Positions 55,968 to 64,000 of a DNA stretch of 64,000 nt are shown here, piece by piece. Source of the stretch: Neokomagataea thailandica NBRC 106555 (lineage in GTDB: Bacteria > Pseudomonadota > Alphaproteobacteria > Acetobacterales > Acetobacteraceae). Positions within the stretch are counted from its first letter, which is position 1; the number at the start of each line of letters is the position of its first letter. Both the position numbers and the translations under genes were made by a program. The stretch covers positions 1 to 64,000 of the forward strand of contig NZ_BCZB01000008.1 in the NCBI RefSeq assembly GCF_001598495.1. The letters run 5' to 3'. Under the pieces are notes generated by a model that saw only the letters and a program-made list of their open reading frames with translations, ran no database searches and had not been told where the DNA came from.

Positions 55968-57229
55968 ACCAGTCTACGCAACAAGGCTCAGGCGTGTTCG
56001 GGCCACGAGGAAAGCTCATTTTTGTCATTGTCGTCTTGATCGCTCTGGTCATCGCGATTTGGGGTATTCTTGGGCGCATGGCCGATCACGCGAATGTGGC
56101 GCGTGAGACGGAGGAAGTCTCAGCTCCGCCGGTATCGTTGATTATGCCGCAAGCCGGGCCGAAAACCCGTGAGGTTGATCTCCCAGCAAACTTGGCAGCT
56201 TGGTATGAAGCGCCGATTTATGCTCAGGTCTCTGGCTATGTGAAAATGTGGTACAAAGATTATGGCGCACATGTGAAGCAGGGGGACTTGCTGGCTGAGA
56301 TCAATACTCCGAGTATTGATGCGCAATATGCGGCTGCGAAAGCGCATTATAATGTGGTCTTGGCCCGTTATAAACTAGCCGTTATTACGACCAATCGTTG
56401 GACCGCACTGAAAAATACGCAGGCTGTCTCACGCCAGGAAGTGGACGTTCAGGCCGCCAATGCTGCCGCGCAGAAAGCGGAATTGGAAGCCGCAGAGCAT
56501 GACGTGGATCGTTTCCAAGCACTGGAAGACTTTAAGCGGATTGTTGCGCCGTTTGATGGGATCGTAACATCACGCTTGGTCAATGTGGGGGACTACGTGA
56601 ATGCTGGCGGTGGTAATGTGAACTCACGCGGTGCAGCGTCCGAACTATTCTCGGTGGCGGATACGCACCGTATGCGTGTGTTCGTGTCCGTGCCGCAGGA
56701 TTTTGCGAGTGTTATCTCGCCCAAAATTACGGCGCAGCTGACCGTACCGCAATATCCTGGCCGTCATTTCTTAGCGACGTATCTTGCATCAGCGAATGCG
56801 TTTAATGCCGCAACGCGTACGGTGACGACGGAACTCAGCATTGGCAATGATGAGAATTTACTGTGGCCGAATTCCTACGCAACGGCGCATATTACAGCAC
56901 CAGGTGACCCCAATATCTTGATTGTGCCAGAAAGTGCTTTGCTATTTCGGGCGCAGGGTATGCAAGTGGCGAAAGTGGTCGATGGGCATATTCATCTGAT
57001 GTCTGTAACGGTAGGTACGAATTTCGGTACGACGGTACAGGTGTTGAGCGGTATTTCAGCGCATGACCAGATCGTGGCGAACCCAACCGCGGATATGCTT
57101 GAGGGCGATCAGGTCCGCGTTGTGAACTCTACGCCGGGTTATAACGCGCCGACAAAGGCGCAAATTGAAGAAGACCACCGGGCAGAGCGTGAGCATGATG
57201 CGAACCCAGCAGAGGCGAGTAGCCGGTGA
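55964..57229 (+). CDS. RND periplasmic adaptor (HlyD/MFP family)
   Basis: A 421-residue membrane fusion protein. N-terminal anchor helix (L-I-F-V-I-V-V-L-I-A-L-V-I-A-I-W-G), a lipoyl-like part with A-P-I-Y-A-Q-V-S-G-Y-V and D-Y-G-A-H-V-K-Q-G-D, an alpha hairpin rich in Ala/Lys, and the second lipoyl half I-V-A-P-F-D-G-I-V-T-S-R. It bridges permease and outer-membrane channel. GTG 55964 overlaps the permease stop (GTGA). Confidence 0.93.
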   Translation: MNQSTQQGSGVFGPRGKLIFVIVVLIALVIAIWGILGRMADHANVARETEEVSAPPVSLIMPQAGPKTREVDLPANLAAWYEAPIYAQVSGYVKMWYKDYGAHVKQGDLLAEINTPSIDAQYAAAKAHYNVVLARYKLAVITTNRWTALKNTQAVSRQEVDVQAANAAAQKAELEAAEHDVDRFQALEDFKRIVAPFDGIVTSRLVNVGDYVNAGGGNVNSRGAASELFSVADTHRMRVFVSVPQDFASVISPKITAQLTVPQYPGRHFLATYLASANAFNAATRTVTTELSIGNDENLLWPNSYATAHITAPGDPNILIVPESALLFRAQGMQVAKVVDGHIHLMSVTVGTNFGTTVQVLSGISAHDQIVANPTADMLEGDQVRVVNSTPGYNAPTKAQIEEDHRAEREHDANPAEASSR

Positions 57230-58821
57230 TGCGCAAGGTAAAAGAGGCGCGCTTTTGGCGTGATAAGTATGGGGCACGCGGTATTTCATTGGCTGCGGCT
57301 CTGACCTTGGGGTTAAGTGCGTGTGACTTGGCTCCGCAATACCAACCGCAAACTTTTCTGTACCCAGATGGGTGGCATGGCAAAGGCATTATGGTGGATG
57401 CACGGCCAGCCGATTCAACATTGCCCGGAAATTGGTGGTCAGTTTTCCATGATCCCATTTTGAATGGCCTTGAAGAACGGATGCTGAACGTTAACCCGGA
57501 CCTGCAAGCCGCAGCTGAGTCATTTACGCAAGCACGTGATATGGCGCGTGAGGCGGAAAGTCAGCTTTATCCGCAACTTGTGGGTAGTGGGCATATGAGT
57601 GATAACAAGGGGTCTCTGGGCCGCTTGTTTAATAACCGGGAGAGTTCCTCATTCGCTTATGAATCGAATGAGGCTTATAGCGGTGCTGCTACGTGGGAGC
57701 CGGATTTTTGGAGTAAGATCCGTAACTCAACGCGGATGGAAAAGAACCTCGCACAGGCGACAGCAGCTGATTACGCGCAGGCCAAGCTCAGCCTAGAGGC
57801 AGAGCTCGCCAGTGATTACGTGACTTTACGCGGTCTCGATGCGCAGAATGAAGTGTATAGTGACTCCATTCGGTATTTCCAGACGGCAGTAGAAATTACA
57901 CGCTTGCGTCAAGAAGGCGCTATTGGCGCGGGGCTCGATGTCTCTCGTGCTGAAAACCAGCTTTATTCTGCGATGTCGTCTCAGTCGCGGATTGTGGCGC
58001 AACGGCAAGTGATTGAGAATGCAATGGCGGTGTTGTTGAACACAGCGCCTGCAGCGTTTCATATTGCGCCGGTGAATGATGTACGGCTGCATTTTGGTGT
58101 TGTGCCGATTAATGCGGGTGTGCCTTCAACATTGCTTCAGAGGCGGCCAGATATTGCTGCGGCTGAACGCCGGATGGCCGCTGCCTCACGGGCTATTGGT
58201 GTGTCCCGGGCTGCTTTTTATCCGGATATCTCTATTAGTGCGAGCGGTGGTTTTGAGAATGCCGGGTTCGACCTTGGTGGTATCTCAAATGCGTTTTGGC
58301 GCATTGCGGTGCAGGCTGTTGAACCAGCCTTTACGGGTGGTTTACGTCGGGCTGCGTTGCAGCGGGCATGGTCTCAGTATCGCCAGAGTGTAGATGAATA
58401 TCGTTCTACGGTGTTGTCTGCATTTGGGGATGTGGAGAATGGTCTGACCCAGACGGTGCAATATCGTACGGCGCAAGAGCAAGAAGGAAAGGCTGTTGAT
58501 GCGGCGTTACGCACTCAACATATGACCATGTCACTCTATACGGGTGGTTTGTCGAACTATCTTGATGCCTTGGTCGCTCAGCAAGATGCTTTGCAGGCGC
58601 GTTTGTCACTAGTCCGTGTGCAGACGGCTCAGGTTCAGGCGAGTGTTCGTTTGATGCGGGCGCTTGGTGGTGGTTGGCAGGCAGATTCTTTGCCAAAGAT
58701 GGGACAAATTAACCCATTTGGTGTGCTGCAATATAACAACTTGCGGACACCTAAAGCTGTTGGTGGTGTGGAAAATCATGATACACCTCAACAGAATGAT
58801 CTAAGGGGGTTGACCCACTAG
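57229..58821 (+). CDS. Outer-membrane efflux lipoprotein, NodT/TolC family
   Basis: A 530-residue channel component with a lipoprotein signal (L-G-L-S-A-C, then Asp at +2). Two repeats of the TolC-like coiled coil: the first contains L-N-V-N-P-D-L-Q-A-A, the second R-R-P-D-I-A-A-A-E-R-R, typical of NodT-type proteins. ATG 57229 overlaps the adaptor stop (TGATG). Asp at +2 could indicate inner-membrane retention by the E. coli rule, but many alphaproteobacterial efflux lipoproteins do not follow it. Last gene of the pump operon; only 106 bp separate it from rplK. Confidence 0.93.
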   Translation: MRKVKEARFWRDKYGARGISLAAALTLGLSACDLAPQYQPQTFLYPDGWHGKGIMVDARPADSTLPGNWWSVFHDPILNGLEERMLNVNPDLQAAAESFTQARDMAREAESQLYPQLVGSGHMSDNKGSLGRLFNNRESSSFAYESNEAYSGAATWEPDFWSKIRNSTRMEKNLAQATAADYAQAKLSLEAELASDYVTLRGLDAQNEVYSDSIRYFQTAVEITRLRQEGAIGAGLDVSRAENQLYSAMSSQSRIVAQRQVIENAMAVLLNTAPAAFHIAPVNDVRLHFGVVPINAGVPSTLLQRRPDIAAAERRMAAASRAIGVSRAAFYPDISISASGGFENAGFDLGGISNAFWRIAVQAVEPAFTGGLRRAALQRAWSQYRQSVDEYRSTVLSAFGDVENGLTQTVQYRTAQEQEGKAVDAALRTQHMTMSLYTGGLSNYLDALVAQQDALQARLSLVRVQTAQVQASVRLMRALGGGWQADSLPKMGQINPFGVLQYNNLRTPKAVGGVENHDTPQQNDLRGLTH

Positions 58822-58862
58822 GGTAATATAGTCTAGGGGACCCCCTCAATTCGAACGCGGGA

Positions 58863-58883
58863 GGAGTTGCGTTAAGCGACTCC
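58863..58883 (+). promoter_or_regulatory. Hairpin in the rplK leader, possible L1 operator
   Basis: GGAGTTGC-GTTAA-GCGACTCC (one G-U) in the short rplK leader. In E. coli L1 represses its own operon by binding the L11 leader, so this stem is a candidate; not tested. Confidence 0.4.
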
Positions 58884-58927
58884 GTACCACCGCGGTTCGG
58901 GAACGCAATATTAGGGGAGTCCCGGAT

Positions 58928-59362
58928 ATGGCCAAAAAAGTTGTTGGCTACATCAAGCTGCAGATCCCGGCGGGTAAAGCTAATCCGTCACCACCAGTCG
59001 GTCCAGCACTGGGTCAACGCGGTCTGAACATCATGCAGTTCTGCAAAGAGTTCAACGCGAAGACGCAAGGTCTTGAGCCAGGTATGCCAATCCCGGTGGT
59101 TATCACCGCGTATGCAGACCGTACGTTCAGCTTCATCACGAAGACGCCGCCAAACACCTACTTCCTTTTGAAAGCTGCAAAGATTTCTAAGGGTAGCCAG
59201 ACGGTTGGTAAGGCTGCTTCAGTTGGTTCCGTAACGACGGCTCAATTGCGTGAAATCGCTGAGACGAAGTTCAAGGACATGAACGCTAACGACATTGATG
59301 GTGCAGTTCGCATGCTTGCGGGTTCTGCTAAGTCAATCGGTCTCGATGTGGTGGAGGGCTGA
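58928..59362 (+). CDS. rplK: 50S ribosomal protein L11
   Basis: A 144-residue ribosomal protein of the GTPase-associated centre: [19 protein letters not shown] near the start and a C-terminal domain that binds 23S rRNA. AGGGGAG before ATG 58928. In most bacteria secE and nusG lie directly upstream; here an RND pump gene does. Confidence 0.97.
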   Translation: MAKKVVGYIKLQIPAGKANPSPPVGPALGQRGLNIMQFCKEFNAKTQGLEPGMPIPVVITAYADRTFSFITKTPPNTYFLLKAAKISKGSQTVGKAASVGSVTTAQLREIAETKFKDMNANDIDGAVRMLAGSAKSIGLDVVEG

Positions 59363-59366
59363 TATC

Positions 59367-60059
59367 ATGGCGAAGAACAAGCGTCTGACGGCTGCTCAAG
59401 CTACTGTTGAGCGTAACAAGCCTTATGCACTTTCTGAAGCGGTTGCTTTGGTTAAGGGTAATGCAAAGGCAAAGTTCGACGAAACGATCGAAGTTTCTTT
59501 GAACCTTGGTATTGACCCGCGTCACGCGGACCAAATGGTTCGCGGTCTGATCTCCTTGCCGCATGGCACGGGTAAGACACTGCGCGTTGGTGTGTTTGCG
59601 CGTGGTGCTAAGGCTGAAGAAGCTTTGGCTGCTGGCGCAGAAGTTGTTGGTGCAGAAGATCTGGCTGAAAAGATTCAAGCTGGTGAAATTGCATTCGATC
59701 GCTGCATTGCGACGCCTGACATGATGGCTCTGGTTGGTCGTCTTGGTAAGATCCTTGGTCCACGTGGCCTGATGCCGAACCCACGTCTCGGTACGGTAAC
59801 GATGGATGTTAAGGGTGCTATCACGGCTGCTAAGTCCGGTCAGGTTGAATACCGCGCTGAAAAAGCTGGTATTATCCATGCTGGTGTTGGTAAGGCTTCT
59901 TTCGACGAAGCAAAGCTGGTTGAGAACATCAACGCTCTGGTTGACGCTGTTCAAAAGGCACGTCCAACTGGTGCGAAGGGTACCTACCTGAAGAAGGCTG
60001 CTCTGTCTTCTACGATGGGTCCGGGCGTCCGTGTGGACGTTTCCAGCTTCCAGGCGTAA
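59367..60059 (+). CDS. rplA: 50S ribosomal protein L1
   Basis: A 230-residue ribosomal protein forming the L1 stalk and a translational repressor of its operon in other bacteria. Markers: [16 protein letters not shown], and [14 protein letters not shown] 59367 has GGAGGG upstream and is four bases after the rplK stop; the longer frame from 59295 lies in rplK. Confidence 0.97.
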   Translation: MAKNKRLTAAQATVERNKPYALSEAVALVKGNAKAKFDETIEVSLNLGIDPRHADQMVRGLISLPHGTGKTLRVGVFARGAKAEEALAAGAEVVGAEDLAEKIQAGEIAFDRCIATPDMMALVGRLGKILGPRGLMPNPRLGTVTMDVKGAITAAKSGQVEYRAEKAGIIHAGVGKASFDEAKLVENINALVDAVQKARPTGAKGTYLKKAALSSTMGPGVRVDVSSFQA

Positions 60060-60075
60060 TTTTCGCTTGAGTTTG

Positions 60076-60101
60076 CCGAGGGGGTTTTTCTCCCTCGGTT
60101 T
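60076..60101 (+). terminator. Hairpin after rplA
   Basis: CCGAGGGGG-TTTTT-CTCCCTCGG followed by TTT: a possible partial terminator or attenuator between rplA and rplJ. Confidence 0.5.
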
Positions 60102-60384
60102 AGAATGACGCCGCACTTCGGTGTGGTGGCGTAGGGGGCGATGCTTTCGGGTGTTGCTTCCCAACCTGTCCAAGATCGCGCGTGATACTTTGCTTAAGCG
60201 AGGTGTCCTAAAGGGCTTGAAGCCGCGAGCGTCAGATGGGGCGTCAGTGTCTTATGTAGTTTAGGCTGCAATGCACTTGGAACGCTCTTGGCTGGACAGG
60301 CGAGCGGAGTAGTTTTGCTTTTAAGTGGGGCTACTCCATGGGTAACCGGGTCTGATTTCGATCAGACTGACGAGGAGACTGGTT
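60102..60384 (+). promoter_or_regulatory. rplJ leader with stacked hairpins (L10 leader-like)
   Basis: The 325-bp gap before rplJ contains GGAGTAG/CTACTCC (60307-60313 with 60332-60338) and a perfect hairpin GTCTGAT-TTCG-ATCAGAC (60351-60368) directly before the GAGGAG ribosome binding site (60373-60378). L10-L7/L12 control by binding a leader is well known in other bacteria, and this layout fits it. Confidence 0.6.
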
Positions 60385-60909
60385 TTGGACCGCACGGAAA
60401 AACGGGCCTTTGTCTCGTTCCTCGCCGAGGTGTTCGCAAGCACGTCAATGGTAGTCGTCACCCAGAATAAGGGTTTGACGGTTGCTGATGTGACGGAATT
60501 GCGTCGCCAGATTCGGGCTGTAGGGGCGACATATAAGGTTGCGAAGAACCGGCTGGCCAGCCGCGCTCTGGATGGGACCCAATTCGACGGTATCGTACCT
60601 CTGCTGAAGGGTCCGACTGCGCTTGCGTGGTCTGAAGATCCAGTAGCAGTGGCTAAGGTTATCGTCGAGTTCGCCAAGAAGAACGAAAAGTTGGTAGTGC
60701 TCGGTGGCGCTCTCGGCTCCCAGACGCTGGACGTCAATGGGGTCAAGGCTCTTGCCGAACTGCCGTCGCTTGATGAGCTGCGTGCAAAGCTGGTTGGTAT
60801 GATCCAAACGCCAGCTACGCGTATCGCAGGTATCACTCAAGCGCCGGCTGGCCAGCTTGCTCGCGTTCTTGGCGCCTATGCCGAGACCGGCGACACGGAA
60901 GCCGCCTAA
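60385..60909 (+). CDS. rplJ: 50S ribosomal protein L10, TTG start
   Basis: A 174-residue ribosomal protein holding L7/L12 dimers: [17 protein letters not shown] and K-N-R-L-A-S-R-A-L are family features. The start is TTG (M-D-R-T-E-K-R) with GAGGAG eight bases upstream; no ATG or GTG fits. A rare start plus a structured leader suggests tuned expression. Confidence 0.95.
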   Translation: MDRTEKRAFVSFLAEVFASTSMVVVTQNKGLTVADVTELRRQIRAVGATYKVAKNRLASRALDGTQFDGIVPLLKGPTALAWSEDPVAVAKVIVEFAKKNEKLVVLGGALGSQTLDVNGVKALAELPSLDELRAKLVGMIQTPATRIAGITQAPAGQLARVLGAYAETGDTEAA

Positions 60910-60976
60910 GAGTTGGATTTACGCTGCGGCGTAGGTCCTTTACCACGACACTAGTGCATTACACAGGAAGAAAACC

Positions 60977-61348
60977 ATGGCCGACCTGGCAAAGATTGTT
61001 GAAGAGCTGTCAGCTCTGACCGTTCTCGAAGCTGCTGAACTGTCCAAGCTTCTCGAAGAGAAGTGGGGCGTTTCTGCTGCTGCTCCAGTTGCTGCTGCTG
61101 CTGCTCCGGCTGCTGCTGCTGCTGCTGTTGAAGAAAAGACCGAATTTGACGTTATCTTGGCATCTGCTGGTGACAAGAAGATCAACGTCATTAAGGAAAT
61201 CCGTGGCATCACGGGTCTGGGTCTGAAGGAAGCTAAGGACCTGGTTGAAGGCGCACCGAAGACCGTTAAGGAAGGCGCGTCTAAGGACGAAGCTGAAAAG
61301 ATCAAGGCCGCTCTTGAAGCAGCTGGTGCAAAGGTCGAAGTTAAGTAA
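60977..61348 (+). CDS. rplL: 50S ribosomal protein L7/L12
   Basis: A 123-residue stalk protein: N-terminal dimer domain, Ala-rich hinge ([11 protein letters not shown]), and the C-terminal domain with [11 protein letters not shown]. It recruits translation GTPases. AGGAAG before ATG. Confidence 0.98.
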   Translation: MADLAKIVEELSALTVLEAAELSKLLEEKWGVSAAAPVAAAAAPAAAAAAVEEKTEFDVILASAGDKKINVIKEIRGITGLGLKEAKDLVEGAPKTVKEGASKDEAEKIKAALEAAGAKVEVK

Positions 61349-61361
61349 TTAACTCGACTGG

Positions 61362-61386
61362 ATCGCTCTCCTCTTGGGGGAGCGAT
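61362..61386 (+). terminator. Attenuator-like hairpin in the rplL-rpoB gap
   Basis: ATCGCTCTCC-TCTT-GGGGGAGCGAT followed by TTC. A second stem around 61406-61436 (CGGGGCGGGAA with TTCCCGCCCG) follows. Partial termination between rplL and rpoB is typical of this operon. Confidence 0.6.
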
Positions 61387-61590
61387 TTCTGCGAAAGCAG
61401 ACGGACGGGGCGGGAATCGTATACGGTTCCCGCCCGATTTGCCGTTGGCGAAAATTTCGCGTATAGTGCGCGACTCGCCACGTTAATGATAACCAGTTTG
61501 GTCCGGTCGTTCCGGTCGCCCGTCAGGGAAGTGGGTTTTCCTGACTTCTATCCGGGCGCCCCGAAGGTCTGGTGCAGAGGGCAATAATAG

Positions 61591-64000
61591 ATGAACGCGA
61601 TCGCCAAATCGTTCACGGGACGCAAGAGGATCCGCAAAAGTTTCGGGCGTATCCCCGAAATCGCGCCGATGCCCAATCTGATCGATGTGCAGCGCGCTTC
61701 GTATGAAGCGTTCCTGCAGATGAACGTGAGTCCTGACGCGCGGCAAGAAGCCGGGCTTCAAGAAGTGTTCCGTTCGGTCTTCCCGATCAACGATTTTGCG
61801 GGCCGTGGACGTCTGGATTTCGTTTCCTACGAATTCGAAGAGCCGAAATACGACGTCGAAGAATGTATTCAACGTGGCCTGACATTTGCAGCTCCGTTGA
61901 AGGTGATCCTGCGTCTGACGACGTGGGATATCGATGAAGATACAGGGTCACGCTCCATTCATGATTTGAAGGAGCAGCCGGTTTACATGGGCGATATGCC
62001 GCTCATGACCGATAATGGTACCTTCATCATCAATGGCACAGAGCGTGTCATTGTGTCTCAAATGCATCGTAGCCCGGGCGTGTTCTTTGATCACGACAAG
62101 GGTAAGACGCATTCTTCTGGTAAATATCTTTTCGCAGCACGTGTGATCCCTTACCGTGGTTCATGGCTCGACTTTGAGTTCGATGCTAAGGACCTGATTT
62201 ACGTTCGTATTGATCGTAAGCGTAAGCTGCCTGTCACCACGTTGCTTTATGCGCTGGCAGGTGAGAATTATATCGCACAGCGCGCAGCAAAAGAAGCTGA
62301 AGGCGGTGATGTTGATTCGCTCGACATCGCGGGTATGGATCAGGATGAAATCCTGAACTACTTCTACGGAATGGTGCCGTTCACCCGTCAGGGTGATTCT
62401 TGGGCGCGTCCGTTCGAGCCAGAAGCATTCCGTGGCTTGAAGTTGCTGAGCCCGTTGGTGGATGCCGATACGGGTGAAGTCGTCGCTGAAGCTGATGCGA
62501 AGCTGACGGGCCGTATGGTGCGTAAGATCGCTGAGAAAACCCGCGTTGTGCAGGTTGGTCGTTTGGATGTGCTCGGCCGCTTCCTTGCGTATGACTTAGT
62601 GAATGAGAATACGGGTGAAATCTACGGCGAAGCCGGCGATGAGCTGACGGAAGACCGTCTGGCAGCGCTGGAAGAGCAGGGGATCACGGAACTGCCGACG
62701 CTGGCTGTTGACGGTTCGCATGGTCCATGGATCCGGAACACACTGGCTGCTGATAAGAACACGAGCCGTGATGAAGCGCTGATTGATATCTACCGCGTCA
62801 TGCGTCCGGGTGAGCCGCCGACCAAGGAAACGGCAGAAGCCATGTTCCATGGCCTGTTCTTTGCTAATGACCGCTATGACCTGTCATCAGTTGGTCGTGT
62901 GAAGATGAACATGCGTCTGGATGTTGAAACGCCGGACACGCTGCGTGTTCTGCGTAAAGAAGACATCCTGCGCACGATTAAGATCATGTGCGACCTGAAG
63001 GATGGTCGTGGTCAGATCGACGATATTGATAACTTGGGTAACCGTCGTGTTCGTTCAGTGGGCGAATTGATGGAAAACCAGTATCGCGTTGGTCTGCTCC
63101 GTATGGAGCGCGCTATCCGTGAGCGTATGGGCTCTGTCGACATTGATACGGTCATGCCGCATGACTTGATCAATGCTAAGCCTGCTGCTGCTGCCGTGCG
63201 TGAGTTCTTCGGTTCGTCACAGCTTAGCCAGTTCATGGATCAAACCAACCCACTCTCTGAAGTGACGCATAAGCGTCGTCTTTCAGCGCTTGGTCCGGGT
63301 GGTTTGACACGTGAACGCGCAGGCTTTGAAGTTCGTGACGTTCATCCAACGCATTATGGTCGTATCTGCCCAATCGAAACGCCTGAAGGCCCGAACATTG
63401 GTCTGATTAACTCACTTTCGACCTACGCGAAGGTGAATAAATACGGCTTCATCGAAACACCTTACCGTCTGGTTAAGGACGGTGTTCTGCAGGACGGCTG
63501 GAAGTATCTTTCTGCGATGCAGGAAGAGAAGCTGGTCGTTGCTCAGGCTGATGCAAAGCAGGATGCTGATGGTCAACTGACGGATGAACTGGTTTCCGTT
63601 CGTAAGTCTGGTGACTTCCGTGTGGTTCCGCCGGAGCAAGTGACCGCTTGTGACGTTTCGCCGAAGCAGTTGGTGTCTGTCGCTGCTGCGCTGATTCCGT
63701 TCCTTGAGAACGATGACGCGAACCGTGCACTGATGGGCGCGAACATGCAACGTCAAGCTGTGCCGCTGGTACGTGCAGATGCACCGCTGGTTGGTACGGG
63801 CATGGAATCCGCTGTGGCGCGCGATTCCGGTGCGACGATCGTTGCGAAGCGTAAGGGTGTCATTGATCAAATCGATGGTGCGCGTATCGTTGTTCGCGTG
63901 ACGGATGATGCAGGTTCAACGCAGGGCGTTGATATCTATCGTCTGCGTAAGTACATGCGCTCTAACCAGTCCACCTGCATTAACCAACGTCCATTGGTGA
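61591..64000 (+). CDS. rpoB: RNA polymerase beta subunit, 3' end outside the window
   Basis: ATG 61591 opens a frame that stays open to the window end (803 codons). Segments match the beta subunit: F-G-R-I-P-E-I near the start, [11 protein letters not shown], and the rifampicin-binding region [15 protein letters not shown] then [14 protein letters not shown]. The residues at the main resistance positions (Asp, His, Ser) are wild-type; Thr at the position of E. coli Asn518 is a natural variant. Confidence 0.98.
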   Translation, partial: MNAIAKSFTGRKRIRKSFGRIPEIAPMPNLIDVQRASYEAFLQMNVSPDARQEAGLQEVFRSVFPINDFAGRGRLDFVSYEFEEPKYDVEECIQRGLTFAAPLKVILRLTTWDIDEDTGSRSIHDLKEQPVYMGDMPLMTDNGTFIINGTERVIVSQMHRSPGVFFDHDKGKTHSSGKYLFAARVIPYRGSWLDFEFDAKDLIYVRIDRKRKLPVTTLLYALAGENYIAQRAAKEAEGGDVDSLDIAGMDQDEILNYFYGMVPFTRQGDSWARPFEPEAFRGLKLLSPLVDADTGEVVAEADAKLTGRMVRKIAEKTRVVQVGRLDVLGRFLAYDLVNENTGEIYGEAGDELTEDRLAALEEQGITELPTLAVDGSHGPWIRNTLAADKNTSRDEALIDIYRVMRPGEPPTKETAEAMFHGLFFANDRYDLSSVGRVKMNMRLDVETPDTLRVLRKEDILRTIKIMCDLKDGRGQIDDIDNLGNRRVRSVGELMENQYRVGLLRMERAIRERMGSVDIDTVMPHDLINAKPAAAAVREFFGSSQLSQFMDQTNPLSEVTHKRRLSALGPGGLTRERAGFEVRDVHPTHYGRICPIETPEGPNIGLINSLSTYAKVNKYGFIETPYRLVKDGVLQDGWKYLSAMQEEKLVVAQADAKQDADGQLTDELVSVRKSGDFRVVPPEQVTACDVSPKQLVSVAAALIPFLENDDANRALMGANMQRQAVPLVRADAPLVGTGMESAVARDSGATIVAKRKGVIDQIDGARIVVRVTDDAGSTQGVDIYRLRKYMRSNQSTCINQRPLV

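Noticed and set aside
1-64000. CRISPR arrays, transposases, integrases or prophage genes
   Set aside because: No direct-repeat arrays with spacers and no transposase or integrase motifs were seen.

Overview
The window reads as a chromosomal segment of an acetic acid bacterium (Alphaproteobacteria, Acetobacteraceae, perhaps Acetobacter-like). This is inferred from gene content and protein style: a FYDLN-type small acidic protein, an alphaproteobacterial FzlA-like GST with a HYANLDF tail, a NodT-type outer-membrane lipoprotein, two TonB-dependent receptors, and a tRNA promoter of the alphaproteobacterial CTTGAC-N17-CTATAT type. No phage, plasmid, IS element or CRISPR array was recognised. Layout: 1-4290 holds a truncated secreted phosphoesterase, a coupled minus-strand trio (S58 peptidase, DUF3311, sodium:solute symporter) and a DUF3465 secreted protein. 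4335-20931 is conserved housekeeping: clpA and clpS; D-Ala-D-Ala carboxypeptidase, map, ggt, SRP RNA, dnaX, ybaB, recR and a pteridine-reductase-like SDR; a lipoprotein and FYDLN protein; then aroA-cmk-rpsA. 21154-28611 is an accessory cluster of three unusual multidomain glycosyltransferases closed by a strong terminator. One fuses a CgeB-like and a GT4 domain to two copies of a C-terminal module, one carries about seven 43-residue N-terminal repeats before two transferase domains, and the third is a stand-alone CgeB-like paralogue. It is the most interesting part of the window and probably builds a surface glycan or modifies a surface protein. 28728-36516 holds an M16 peptidase, a short set with a membrane protein, GT4 and secreted protein, a HAD phosphatase, and a LacI-type regulator divergent from a persulfide-dioxygenase-like MBL enzyme. 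36517-37372 is an AT-rich gap with broken-looking ORFs and an orphan terminator. 37373-44213 has two TonB-dependent receptors around a SulP transporter and tRNA-His. 44476-49146 is a division locus: minC-minD-minE-yidB on the minus strand, with fzlA and a BaiN-like flavoprotein divergent from it. 49230-58821 holds rmuC, a two-component system and a complete tripartite RND efflux pump preceded by a translationally coupled 30-codon leader ORF. 58928-64000 is rplK-rplA-rplJ-rplL-rpoB with leader structures; rpoB runs off the window. Many genes are joined by ATGA or TGATG overlaps, and several start at GTG or TTG. Those starts were chosen from Shine-Dalgarno spacing and domain boundaries. Functions come from motif recognition alone; no database search was possible.
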